A DNA stretch of 53,428 nucleotides from a virus. The stretch lies in IMG/VR virus record IMGVR_UViG_3300031857_000258, positions 1 through 53,428 of that record; one strand, given 5' to 3'. Each line of letters opens with the position of its first letter. Position 1 is the stretch's first letter. The notes beneath the pieces are model-generated. The model was not told the DNA's origin. It did not search any database and saw only the letters and a program-made list of their open reading frames with translations. Position numbers and translations under genes: made by a program. Below, piece by piece: positions 25,142-33,199 of the stretch.

Positions 25142-25639
25142 TCACGAAAGTTTTTCTAAGTCAAACCAATCATACCTAAATGTTGCAGTTGCAAAAACAT
25201 GTTCGTCTGCTGATAAAGTGGTATCAAACTCCAAGTCACTCAGTGAAAGTGGGAAAATATTATTAAGTTTGATTCTAAATTTTGGATTGTTTAAATTCGA
25301 CATTACGGTAAGTATGGCTTGTTTTTTACTCCCCTGTCTTCTGGTATAACTATCGCTAACGGAAGAAAGATCAACCATCCATTTATATATTGACAACCAT
25401 GACGACAGGTCTTCATTCACCATGAATGTAATGTCGAATGTATTGTATTCAATCTTTGTACCAGAGTGGTACAAATCTAAGTTTGGTGTTGATTGTACTG
25501 CTGTACCCAATGAAACTCCAGGAATATTTGCTTTCTGACAAAAATAAATTGTTTCAGAAATTTCTGGAAAGGTAACCAAATATTTCGTTGGCTGTAATAA
25601 ATTGGTTGTACTTGGATGAGATGCAATTGCTCCACTCAT
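25142..25639 (-). CDS. Tail-tube-fold structural protein (gp19/gp54-like)
   Basis: 165 aa. PTKYLVTFPEISETIYFCQK, then ANIPGVSLGTAVQSTPNLDL and DITFMVNEDLSSWLSIYKWM, form the pattern of T4-type tail-tube proteins (an F-x-x-x-x-x-x-IPG strand, then F-x-V-D/N-E-D-L-x-x-W-x-x-I-Y-x-W-M). It is distinct from gp19 at 32.6-33.2 kb. I infer a baseplate tube initiator (gp54-like) or an extra tube-related protein. A CTAAATA box lies upstream, GGAGA precedes the ATG and the gp23 terminator sits between them. Confidence 0.72.
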   Translation of the reverse strand: MSGAIASHPSTTNLLQPTKYLVTFPEISETIYFCQKANIPGVSLGTAVQSTPNLDLYHSGTKIEYNTFDITFMVNEDLSSWLSIYKWMVDLSSVSDSYTRRQGSKKQAILTVMSNLNNPKFRIKLNNIFPLSLSDLEFDTTLSADEHVFATATFRYDWFDLEKLS

Positions 25640-25662
25640 AATGTCTCCTTGATAACATCTAT

Positions 25663-25669
25663 TATTTAG
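25663..25669 (-). promoter_or_regulatory. Late-type box CTAAATA
   Basis: Lies 24 nt upstream of the tail-tube-fold gene, directly after the gp23 terminator, where a new late transcript is expected. Confidence 0.45.
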
Positions 25670-25673
25670 GAAT

Positions 25674-25704
25674 AAAAAAAGAGGAGCATTTCTGCTCCTC
25701 TTTT
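25674..25704 (-). terminator. Rho-independent terminator after gene 23
   Basis: Minus strand stem AGAGGAGCA/TGCTCCTCT (9 bp, 4-nt loop GAAA) and a seven-T run. It ends the major capsid transcript. Confidence 0.93.
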
Positions 25705-25741
25705 AAAGTACCACTCTACGGTGGCTTATTTTACTTGAGAA

Positions 25742-27094
25742 TTACATCAAGTTAGCAACACGGAAAATACGGTAGTAGGTGTTGCGCTTAGAGTACAACT
25801 GACCTAGGTCAGCGTTAGCACCACCAGCAAATGGGTTTGCAACCATGCCGTAACGTGTCTTGAAACCAATCTTTGGTTGGAATGTGTACTGGTCAACTGC
25901 ACGAACCATTTGTAGAGGAACGTATGGGCAGTAGAATAGACCAGCGTCATAAGGAGAAGAACCCTTATAACCAATTGTTACCAATTCTTGGTTAGCTGTG
26001 TAACCACCGAAGTATGGGTCAATATAGACCTTGATACGACCGTGGAGCAAGCCAGCAAATGTGTTACCAGTGTCATCAACTTGCAAGTCAGTAGACAATG
26101 CAGGAGTGTACTGTAGAACACCAGCCATAGCCATAGCGGAAGCAACGTCAGATGATACGATCATCACGTTGCCCTTACCTCTACGAGTTTCTTTGGCAAT
26201 AACGTTAGCATCACGTTCAACTTGGAAGATCAAACCTTTGAAACGCTCAACAGACCAACGACCGTTAGAGTCAGTGTCCAAGTCGAATGTACCAGCAGTT
26301 GTTGTACCATACTGAGCACCGTTCTTAGCAACAGTGTAGATTGTACGGATAACTTCACGGTTAATTTCAGCTAGAATTTCTGTAGACAGAATGTTGGACA
26401 ATTCTGTTTCAGCGTCAAGACCGTGGATTGCTTTCAAGTCTTGTGCAAGTTCTAGTGAGTATTCAGCTTTCAACGCACGGCTTTGAGCGGTAACAGTAAC
26501 CTTCTCGATAGAGAAAGCCATTTGACCAAAAGCTGTGTTTGAATCAGAACCCAAGTATTCAGCAGTAGCCGTTGGCATGCCGATACCGGTTGTGAATGTG
26601 TTAGCTGTTGTGAAACCGTTACCAACTGGGTTGGTCAATGTGTCACCAGTAGTGTTGTTAGCGAAACCGAAACGGTTAGTGTCGGAACCAATACCAGAGA
26701 ACTTGGTATTAGCTTCGTTGTAGAACGCTTCTTGGCCAGCGGCTGTATTGTCTTGACCATACTTGGCACGCATTGCAAAAATCAAACCTGTTGGTCCTGT
26801 CATTGGCTGAACGCCAGCAACATCATACGCAATTAGGTTAGGTAATGCACGGCGAACCAATGAGATCAAGATTGGGTCAAAGTTTTGAACACCAGCGCCA
26901 GTAGCCATAGATGGACCAGGGGCGGCAGCTTCGTTCAACATACCCATTTGGGCACGATCAGACGCCATAGCTTGAGATTGGTTTTCAAGGACCATGGCTG
27001 TAACAGCCTTCTTATATGGATCCTTAATAGCTTCTAATTCTGGGTGCTCCAGAACTGGTTGCCATTTTTGCTTTAGTTCTTCAGATAGTAACAT
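25742..27094 (-). CDS. gp23: Major capsid protein gp23
   Basis: 450 aa (T4: 521), HK97 fold. The N-terminal pro-region contains LNE at 53-55, which fits the (L/I)-x-E cleavage rule of the gp21 protease, so the mature chain would begin AAAPGPSMATG. AYDVAGVQPMTGPTGLIFAM (from about 93), YSLELAQDLKAIHGLDAE and the C-terminal YGMVANPF and GQLYSKRNTYYRIFRV are classic gp23 signatures. AGGAG lies 8 nt before the ATG. Confidence 0.97.
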   Translation of the reverse strand: MLLSEELKQKWQPVLEHPELEAIKDPYKKAVTAMVLENQSQAMASDRAQMGMLNEAAAPGPSMATGAGVQNFDPILISLVRRALPNLIAYDVAGVQPMTGPTGLIFAMRAKYGQDNTAAGQEAFYNEANTKFSGIGSDTNRFGFANNTTGDTLTNPVGNGFTTANTFTTGIGMPTATAEYLGSDSNTAFGQMAFSIEKVTVTAQSRALKAEYSLELAQDLKAIHGLDAETELSNILSTEILAEINREVIRTIYTVAKNGAQYGTTTAGTFDLDTDSNGRWSVERFKGLIFQVERDANVIAKETRRGKGNVMIVSSDVASAMAMAGVLQYTPALSTDLQVDDTGNTFAGLLHGRIKVYIDPYFGGYTANQELVTIGYKGSSPYDAGLFYCPYVPLQMVRAVDQYTFQPKIGFKTRYGMVANPFAGGANADLGQLYSKRNTYYRIFRVANLM

Positions 27095-27126
27095 TTAAGT
27101 AACTCCTATGTTTTTAAATTATGTGC

Positions 27127-28332
27127 TTATTTTTGCACAGATTTTGAGATTGAATTTACAGCGGCGTTGATTAGAGGATCAGAAGATGCTTTTGATGGCT
27201 TGTCTTCCGGTACTTCTACACCTTCTTCTAGGGCAGATTTCTCACCAGCTTTAACATTAGAAGGAGCATACGCTTCTTTCAATGTGTTAACTTTTTCGGT
27301 GAATTCTTCCTCAGTCGTGAACTCAACACTCTCTGCGAGTGACTTAAGTTTTTCTACCTGAGTCTGCGTTAGGCCTTCGCAAACTGCTTGCACAGCCTGT
27401 ACTTTCTTATGTTCATTGATTTCTTTTTTGAATTCAATAGAACGGGAAATTTCTTCGTTCAATTTAGCTTCTAGTTCTTCAACTTTATCAGCCATTTCTT
27501 GAACAACATCAACTTTTTCTTCTGGAATGTCGATGTAGTGTTCTGCGAATAGATTCTTTAGACCACCAATAAAGTCTTCTACGATTTCAGCACGTAGGCC
27601 AGACTCAATAGCTAGTTCATTTTCTTTCATCCATTCTTCTACCATGTAATTTAGGTAGTCATCGATCTTAGCGGCAAAGTCTTCTTTGAGTTCTTCAACT
27701 GCTTGTTCGAATTGTTCGTGAAGTTGTGCTTCCACTTCTTCTGCAATTTCTTCTACACGTGACATAACGGCAGCTTCGAAAATTGTAGTAGCTTTAGAAA
27801 CGAATTCTTCTGATAGGTCTTCACCTTGAAGCAATGCATCAATGTCTTCTTTTAGACCTTTTTTAGCCATCATTTTTTTCATCATGGCTTTATCTTTCTT
27901 TTCGTCTTCATGGTCTTCTTTGTCTTCAGCTTCGGCAACCACTTCGCCATCTAATTCTTCATCTTCGTTCTTTTGACCGTAAGATTGGAATGTAGCACCT
28001 TTATTTTTTTCCATTTTTTGAGTACCAGGTTTACCTTCAGGTGCTTCAACAGAACCTTGTTCAGCAGGTTGACCGGTAACTTTTTTCATTGGCTCTGAAC
28101 CTACTGGAGGTGTAGCGCCTGGTGGTGTAGCTGTAGCAACACCTTTAGTGGCATCTGGACCACCATCTGTTGTCTTGGTAACTTCTGTACCAATATCACC
28201 GACTTCTTTTTGGCCTGCAACTACGGATGTAGGCAGTCTAGAAGGACCGTCTGTACGTTTTGACATAGCGCCGGAAACACTCTTGTTTAGAATATCAGCG
28301 GCAGCTTCAGATAAATTAAATTTCTTAACCAT
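27127..28332 (-). CDS. gp22: Prohead scaffold protein gp22
   Basis: 401 aa, much longer than T4 gp22 (269). MVKKFNLSEAAADILNKSVS opens the chain. After a flexible Gly/Thr/Pro-rich stretch, residues 160-330 are highly acidic and helical, with coiled-coil character (EEIAEEVEAQLHEQFEQAVE). Several L-x-E or A-x-E sites suit gp21 processing. It forms the core on which the prohead assembles and is degraded during maturation. The late box TATAAATA is at 28362-28369. Confidence 0.88.
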   Translation of the reverse strand: MVKKFNLSEAAADILNKSVSGAMSKRTDGPSRLPTSVVAGQKEVGDIGTEVTKTTDGGPDATKGVATATPPGATPPVGSEPMKKVTGQPAEQGSVEAPEGKPGTQKMEKNKGATFQSYGQKNEDEELDGEVVAEAEDKEDHEDEKKDKAMMKKMMAKKGLKEDIDALLQGEDLSEEFVSKATTIFEAAVMSRVEEIAEEVEAQLHEQFEQAVEELKEDFAAKIDDYLNYMVEEWMKENELAIESGLRAEIVEDFIGGLKNLFAEHYIDIPEEKVDVVQEMADKVEELEAKLNEEISRSIEFKKEINEHKKVQAVQAVCEGLTQTQVEKLKSLAESVEFTTEEEFTEKVNTLKEAYAPSNVKAGEKSALEEGVEVPEDKPSKASSDPLINAAVNSISKSVQK

Positions 28333-28361
28333 TTAAAACTCTCCTTGGTTTTGTATGTGGA

Positions 28362-28369
28362 TATTTATA
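28362..28369 (-). promoter_or_regulatory. Late promoter TATAAATA (gene 22)
   Basis: Perfect T4-type late box, 30 nt upstream of the gene 22 ATG and just after the gene 21 stop region. Confidence 0.8.
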
Positions 28370-28372
28370 ATA

Positions 28373-29017
28373 TTATAGTTTTCTAAGGAAGTTTTCAAAG
28401 ATTTGTAAACTTACTTGTTCGATTTCTTTACGTGAAGCCTTACGAACTTGTTGTATCGCTTCTTCAAGATGAACTTCGGTCCACTTACCATCTACTAACA
28501 TCCATTCTTTGCCCTCCATAATTCCCTGTACAAAAGCACCAGGTGCAGAAGGATCGGCCACAATATCTGCCGCTGTGGCGAGATAGAAATCGGGTTGCAC
28601 AACGTTCACACCGTTGACCATCTTTAAAGAACCCATACCTCTAGAAGACACACCTAATTGTGCGCCGCCTTCGATAAGGCTTCTTGCGATGTTACCCATG
28701 GGTGTATCAAGTATCTTTGCTTTACCAATCCACTGGTTACCGTCTTCACGGAGACCAACAATCATGTGAGACACACGATCCAAGTTGATTGATGGTGTGT
28801 CGGGATGTCCCAACTCACCAAAAGCACGATGCTTATTGATATAATCTTCGGTGTATCTGTGAACTTCTTTACGTAGTGTATTGAATTCGTAGATACGACC
28901 GTTTTTGTTTTTCTTTTCGGCAACAAGGAATGGACCTTCAATATGAAGGACTTTTTTACCGTCAGCTTCTTCGGTTAAATAACTAACCGTTTCGGTAATC
29001 TCTTTAATAAGTTTCAT
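28373..29017 (-). CDS. gp21: Prohead protease gp21
   Basis: 214 aa (T4: 212), serine protease of the herpesvirus-assemblin-like clan. FGELGHP places the catalytic His at 71. LGVSSRGMG at 121-129 holds the catalytic serine (S124 or S125), and VVQPDFYLATAADIVADPSAPGAF is the family's C-terminal block. It cleaves gp22, gp23 and core proteins after (L/I)-x-E. It overlaps gene 68 by 4 nt. Confidence 0.95.
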   Translation of the reverse strand: MKLIKEITETVSYLTEEADGKKVLHIEGPFLVAEKKNKNGRIYEFNTLRKEVHRYTEDYINKHRAFGELGHPDTPSINLDRVSHMIVGLREDGNQWIGKAKILDTPMGNIARSLIEGGAQLGVSSRGMGSLKMVNGVNVVQPDFYLATAADIVADPSAPGAFVQGIMEGKEWMLVDGKWTEVHLEEAIQQVRKASRKEIEQVSLQIFENFLRKL

Positions 29018-29424
29018 CTTACACCCATTGCCTTTCGTTTTCTTAACGATATTTTTCTTTTCCGTAAGATTTGATTCTTCTTACTTCTAAGTTTAATTTT
29101 AGCCCTACGTGCCCCCATCTTACGATGGCGGCGTTCTTGTGCAGACATTCTTACGAGTTTGCCTCCACGTATCGTATATCCTGGTACTGAGGAGAATTTC
29201 TTCCTTCTTTGTACCTTACCGGCACGTATTCTTATACGTACCAGTTTTGTTCTTCCCATCTTCTGAACATTGGCTTCTGTTAAACCCAATTTTTCAGATT
29301 CTTCTTTAACTATACGTTCTTTTATTATTTCTAATTTATGTTCGAATAGTTCTTTAATTCTTTCGTCTATTAACTTTCTGGCTTCCTCTAGGTTACCAGA
29401 AAGAAAACAAGCAATCAGTGACAT
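29014..29424 (-). CDS. gp68: Prohead core protein gp68-like
   Basis: 136 aa (T4 gp68: 141). The N-terminal 50 residues are helical and mixed in charge (MSLIACFLSGNLEEARKLID). The rest is extremely basic: NVQKMGRTKLVRIRIRAGKV, GYTIRGGKLVRMSAQERRHR and an Arg/Lys-rich tail. That pattern and its place between genes 20 and 21 identify the gp68 family. It is part of the prohead core. One base overlaps the upstream structural gene. Confidence 0.82.
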   Translation of the reverse strand: MSLIACFLSGNLEEARKLIDERIKELFEHKLEIIKERIVKEESEKLGLTEANVQKMGRTKLVRIRIRAGKVQRRKKFSSVPGYTIRGGKLVRMSAQERRHRKMGARRAKIKLRSKKNQILRKRKISLRKRKAMGVR

Positions 29425-29960
29425 TATGGTCTCAGACCGTATCCAGCACCATAGTTGAATGCCGCTGGATCATTAAATTGACCACGTTGGTAATAAGCGT
29501 TATCTTTACGTAGTTCTAAAATAATTGTATAACTGTCTCCGTTACCCATACCACGTGTAGTGATACCAATATTGCCGTTTGAACCAGCCGCACCAGCGGT
29601 TGGATTTGGAATTGTAATCCAGTTACCTGCACCATCATACTCACCGTTACCGTTCATAAAGAACGCTGTGTTTGATGCTGTTGCTGTCCAATATAATTCA
29701 ACATCAGAATTTGCAGTTCCGGAGCAATCATACCATAAACGATTAATTGCTAAGCCGTAATATGGAAGTGTTGTGTTAGCGGAACCACCTTGTGTGTTTG
29801 CAACAAGGAATCCGTTAGTAGCTAATGCACCAGACAGTGTGTTAGCAACGATACGTGCAGTGTTTGTTTCTTGACCTGTACCATCGAACTTAGCTGTCAG
29901 TTTAATAACTGCGTGTTGTGTATCGTCTTTTAATACGTTAATTCCATATACGTTTGCCAT
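29424..29960 (-). CDS. Virion structural protein, cyanophage-type
   Basis: 178 aa, beta-rich, Asn/Gly/Thr-rich. MANVYGINVLKDDTQHAVIK then LWYDCSGTANSDVELYWTAT, GNGEYDGAGNWITIPNPTAG and GDSYTIILELRKDNAYYQRG resemble a conserved cyanophage structural protein encoded among the head genes. It could be a decoration or head-surface protein. It does not resemble T4 Hoc or Soc in size or sequence. No signal peptide. Confidence 0.62.
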   Translation of the reverse strand: MANVYGINVLKDDTQHAVIKLTAKFDGTGQETNTARIVANTLSGALATNGFLVANTQGGSANTTLPYYGLAINRLWYDCSGTANSDVELYWTATASNTAFFMNGNGEYDGAGNWITIPNPTAGAAGSNGNIGITTRGMGNGDSYTIILELRKDNAYYQRGQFNDPAAFNYGAGYGLRP

Positions 29961-29962
29961 TT

Positions 29963-30673
29963 TTATTCCTTAGAAAACTTTGCGATAGTTTGAAAATGTT
30001 TTGCACTTGCTTCAAGCATATCTTGCATTTTTGCCTTGTTTGCCTCATTAATCTTTTTGTATAACTCCATCATTTCTTTTGCCATCTGTGGAGTTACTTC
30101 AGTAGTTGAACCATCAGAGTGTTCTACTACCATATTTTTCTTGCTCTCATTTACTTTCTTGATTTTGTCCAAAACAGTTTCTTCTGTAACAGATGACCAT
30201 TGCATATTTTCATATGGTACAGTTACATATTTATTAATTTTATCCACATAATATAGTGCAACTCTTTGGCCATTAGGAAACTGTCGAATGGATTTTCTAC
30301 GCATAATGAGAACGGCAGGTGGATCTAATTCCTGTGACATAGAAGTTTTACCTTCCATCACCGGACTAGATGTTGCCATCAAAGCACGTTTATCTTTTAA
30401 CTTATTCAGAACTGGGTCGTGAGAATGTATCTCCTGACCGGAAGCATGTAGTCTTTGCACATCATTCAATGTTTCCACAACAGATGCCAGATATTCTGGA
30501 TGATGTGCATGAAACAGTATGTGTGCGGCATAATCACCTAGGTCAACAACACCACGTTTTTGAATGTCTAAGTGATGGTGTAATTCTGTCGGCGACAGAA
30601 CACCATCTCCATTTTCGTCAGGAGAACCATCTTCTTTTATTTCCTTCTGAAGAAAATCTTTTAGGCTTTTCAT
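29963..30673 (-). CDS. Head-region protein with a canonical EF-hand loop
   Basis: 236 aa, hydrophilic. DENGDGVLSPTE at 19-30 matches the 12-residue EF-hand calcium loop (Asp1, Asn3, Asp5, Gly6, Leu8, Ser9, Glu12), followed by LHHHLD. The middle reads HFHAHHPEYLASVVETLND-like His-rich helices, then basic RRKSIRQFPNGQRVALYYVD. The C-terminal 70 residues are a helix rich in Lys, Met and Glu (QMAKEMMELYKKINEANKAK). Its position between core gene 67-like and 68 suggests a prohead core or internal protein. Calcium binding is inferred from the loop only. It shares one base with the 62-aa gene. Confidence 0.6.
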   Translation of the reverse strand: MKSLKDFLQKEIKEDGSPDENGDGVLSPTELHHHLDIQKRGVVDLGDYAAHILFHAHHPEYLASVVETLNDVQRLHASGQEIHSHDPVLNKLKDKRALMATSSPVMEGKTSMSQELDPPAVLIMRRKSIRQFPNGQRVALYYVDKINKYVTVPYENMQWSSVTEETVLDKIKKVNESKKNMVVEHSDGSTTEVTPQMAKEMMELYKKINEANKAKMQDMLEASAKHFQTIAKFSKE

Positions 30674-30861
30674 TATTCCGTTTCGGTTGCGGGTTGATGT
30701 TGTGCAATTAAATTTTGTGCGATAACTTGTTTTTTCTGCTCAATAGTGGCAAAAATTCTATCGTTGATTTCATTATACAATGCATCACGCATTTGTGTGG
30801 CGTTATCAGTAAACGCATTATCAACTACTGCTCTAAGATTGTCGTTCATATTATTCTCCAT
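30673..30861 (-). CDS. Small prohead core protein, gp67-like by position
   Basis: 62 aa, helical, no aromatic core. MENNMNDNLRAVVDNAFTDN, then IEQKKQVIAQNLIAQHQ and an acidic ATETE end. T4 gp67 (80 aa) also lies directly after gene 20 and is a small acidic core protein, so the call rests on position and size. GGAG lies 6-7 nt before the ATG and a late box precedes it. Confidence 0.55.
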   Translation of the reverse strand: MENNMNDNLRAVVDNAFTDNATQMRDALYNEINDRIFATIEQKKQVIAQNLIAQHQPATETE

Positions 30862-30872
30862 TAAACATAAAA

Positions 30873-30880
30873 TATTTATA
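30873..30880 (-). promoter_or_regulatory. Late promoter TATAAATA (head core genes)
   Basis: Perfect late box overlapping the gene 20 stop codon, 12 nt upstream of the 62-aa gene ATG, so the leader would be very short. Confidence 0.72.
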
Positions 30881-32570
30881 ACACTCTTTGAAGCATACGC
30901 ATCGTTGGAGTGTAATCATTGTTCAGGCTTAAATCGCCTTTAGGTGTTTGTGCAGTATCTTGTGGTGTTGGATTTGCGGCAGGCACTGGTGCACCAGTGC
31001 CACCACCTGCTCCCGCACCGCCTGCACCGTCAGGATTCATCAACTCTTGTTGACCTTGTTGTGCAATCTGCATTGGGTCCATAATTAGACCGGCAGCTTT
31101 TTCTTTATCAATTTGTTTCTGCATTTCTTTAATGTCATCGTCAGATAGACGTAGAACATTACGTTGAATCCATTCCATAGAATAGTAACGACCAACATAT
31201 GGATCAACTGAACCAAGAAGTGATAGACGTTCACGTACCAATTCCGCATCTTTGAGTTCGGCAAAATTATTGTCTTTTAAGAAATCGTAATAAATGTTTT
31301 CTTTGAACTCATCGAATTCTTCTGATGTACAAATACCTTTTAGTACGCATTGAACTCTGAGTGCTTGGTCAAAAATCTCTGAGAACTTTTGGCGTTGACG
31401 GTCAACAAACTTTGAGAACTTAACTTCGTCACGTGAAATTTCACCCACACGACCTAAAGAGAAACCAGAACTTTCTGGATTCAAACGTGAAACTGGAACG
31501 TTGAGGGACTTGTATAGTTTTCTTTCAAAATACTTTACGTCTTCAAGTTCACCCAAGTTTTGTCCACCTGGTAGTGTAGTGATTTCGGTACCTTTACCAC
31601 CTTCACGGCGAGGTAACCAAAAGTCTTCCATCATAGAAAGGAATTTACGGTCATCACGTACTTCACCGGTCTGTGCATCATACACCAACTTGTTTTTGTA
31701 CTTGACCATAATGTCACGGAGATATTGTTCTGCTTTTAACTTTGGTAAATTACCAACGTCAATGTAAAAAATTCTACGTTCTGGCGCACGTGAGATACGG
31801 TAGATAACCGTTGCATCTTCAATCATGCGTAGTTGGTTCAGAGGCTTAATCGCTTTGTGTAAGTATGATAGAACAACTGCTCGGCGAGAGTCCATTAAAC
31901 CCGAGTTGACGTTAATGATTGCGTCTTTAGCAATACGTGTGCCAACTGGACCGTAGCTAGAAGAAGAACCAGATACAACTTTATCGTTGTAGATATAATA
32001 TTCATTGACTGTTTGTACTACGTCAACGGATGTGCCTGTATCTTTTTCTTTTTTAATCTCACGTATCTTACGAATCTTACGTGGGTCAATATATCTGAGT
32101 GCTTTAATACCCTGTGTAGGGTTCTGATCGTCAATGATTACATGATAAAATATTCTACCGTCAACATAGAATCTACGGAAAGTATCTGTAGCCATGTTTT
32201 GGTAATTTAACAATCTGAGAACTATATTAAATTCTTCTTCGATTGCTTTCTTAATTTTATCTGGTTGTTTCAAGTCGTCCATAATAATACGAATTGATTT
32301 TCCATCATCGTTTTGAACGATTGCTTCGTTGATAATATCATCGATAGCAGATTCAATTTCTGGTTGCATCGCCATCTCACGATAACGGGAAATCAACTCA
32401 ACTTCATTTTTGGCAGTACCATCCAAGTCCACATATGTGCCGTAATAAGCGGCAGAGGAAATGGTTAAAGCACCATCTTCATTTGAAGGTGGTGCAAAGG
32501 TTTTCTCCGACTGCTGTTCAACATCAACCTTTTGTCTGGAGATTTGAAAACCGAAAAGATTTAGTGCCAT
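30876..32570 (-). CDS. gp20: Portal protein gp20
   Basis: 564 aa (T4: 524). ISRYREMAMQPEIESAIDDI, FYHVIIDDQNPTQGIKALRY, PERRIFYIDVGNLPKLKAEQ and TTLPGGQNLGELEDVKYFER are the signature blocks used to recognise gp20. The C-terminal 70 residues are Gly/Pro/Ala-rich and probably disordered. The dodecamer forms the DNA-entry vertex and connects to the terminase and neck. No clear late box lies directly before it. Confidence 0.96.
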   Translation of the reverse strand: MALNLFGFQISRQKVDVEQQSEKTFAPPSNEDGALTISSAAYYGTYVDLDGTAKNEVELISRYREMAMQPEIESAIDDIINEAIVQNDDGKSIRIIMDDLKQPDKIKKAIEEEFNIVLRLLNYQNMATDTFRRFYVDGRIFYHVIIDDQNPTQGIKALRYIDPRKIRKIREIKKEKDTGTSVDVVQTVNEYYIYNDKVVSGSSSSYGPVGTRIAKDAIINVNSGLMDSRRAVVLSYLHKAIKPLNQLRMIEDATVIYRISRAPERRIFYIDVGNLPKLKAEQYLRDIMVKYKNKLVYDAQTGEVRDDRKFLSMMEDFWLPRREGGKGTEITTLPGGQNLGELEDVKYFERKLYKSLNVPVSRLNPESSGFSLGRVGEISRDEVKFSKFVDRQRQKFSEIFDQALRVQCVLKGICTSEEFDEFKENIYYDFLKDNNFAELKDAELVRERLSLLGSVDPYVGRYYSMEWIQRNVLRLSDDDIKEMQKQIDKEKAAGLIMDPMQIAQQGQQELMNPDGAGGAGAGGGTGAPVPAANPTPQDTAQTPKGDLSLNNDYTPTMRMLQRVL

Positions 32571-32602
32571 ATTAGTTTAGTTCCAATTCAAGTAAACATG
32601 AA

Positions 32603-32620
32603 GGGGGAAATTAATCCCCC
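32603..32620 (-). terminator. Hairpin after gene 19, weak terminator
   Basis: Minus strand GGGGGATTAATTTCCCCC, a very stable stem 8 nt after the gene 19 stop. It has no strong T-run, so it may protect the 3' end of the tail-tube mRNA rather than end transcription fully. Confidence 0.55.
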
Positions 32621-32628
32621 GTATATAA

Positions 32629-33171
32629 TTAAGATGTAGTGTCTGATTCCCACCACTGATATGCTAGAGTTGTTGTAAATTCTTCGATAGCATCGTTAGA
32701 ACCCCAATCTAGATCAATAGGTGACAAATCGACAGGGAAAGCACCAACAAACTTGTAACTCTTTATGATGTTACCAGCTTTGTCATATTGGTCAACTTTA
32801 GCATCAACAGAATAACCACTAGGGCTACCTGCTGTAACAGTACGCAAGTTACCACTATGTGAGTTGACACCATTCATCCACGATTCGAATGCTTTACGAA
32901 CCTTGAAGTTTTCATCGTTGATGATTGTAATTGTCCAGTCAGCAAAGTTTCTGTTTCCAGCAAACTTCAACTCACGACCAAAGTAATAAAGTGGAACAGT
33001 ACCAACAGTTGAACCTGGCAATTGAGCAGTCTTGCAAAGGAATGTTAGTGCTTGTCCAGAATTTACTGGGTCGTTAGCAAAGGTTGGGAAAGTCATTGTG
33101 ACTTGGAACAGGTTAGGACGAGCACCATCTCCGATGAGATTTGCACGAAACTCTGTTACGTTGAAAGCCAT
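32629..33171 (-). CDS. gp19: Tail tube protein gp19
   Basis: 180 aa (T4: 163). MAFNVTEFRANLIGDGARPN, FLCKTAQLPGSTVGTVPLYY (the IPG-type loop), FGRELKFAGNRNFADWTITI and FKVRKAFESWMNGVNSH match the tail-tube signature. Hexamers stack to form the channel through which DNA leaves. The late box AATAAATA is at 33192-33199 and GGAGA precedes the ATG. Confidence 0.95.
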   Translation of the reverse strand: MAFNVTEFRANLIGDGARPNLFQVTMTFPTFANDPVNSGQALTFLCKTAQLPGSTVGTVPLYYFGRELKFAGNRNFADWTITIINDENFKVRKAFESWMNGVNSHSGNLRTVTAGSPSGYSVDAKVDQYDKAGNIIKSYKFVGAFPVDLSPIDLDWGSNDAIEEFTTTLAYQWWESDTTS

Positions 33172-33191
33172 TGTTATCTCCTATTTCTTAT

Positions 33192-33199
33192 TATTTATT
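33192..33199 (-). promoter_or_regulatory. Late promoter AATAAATA (gene 19)
   Basis: Late box variant 21 nt upstream of gene 19, overlapping the gene 18 stop. It would allow extra tube mRNA independent of the sheath. Confidence 0.65.
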
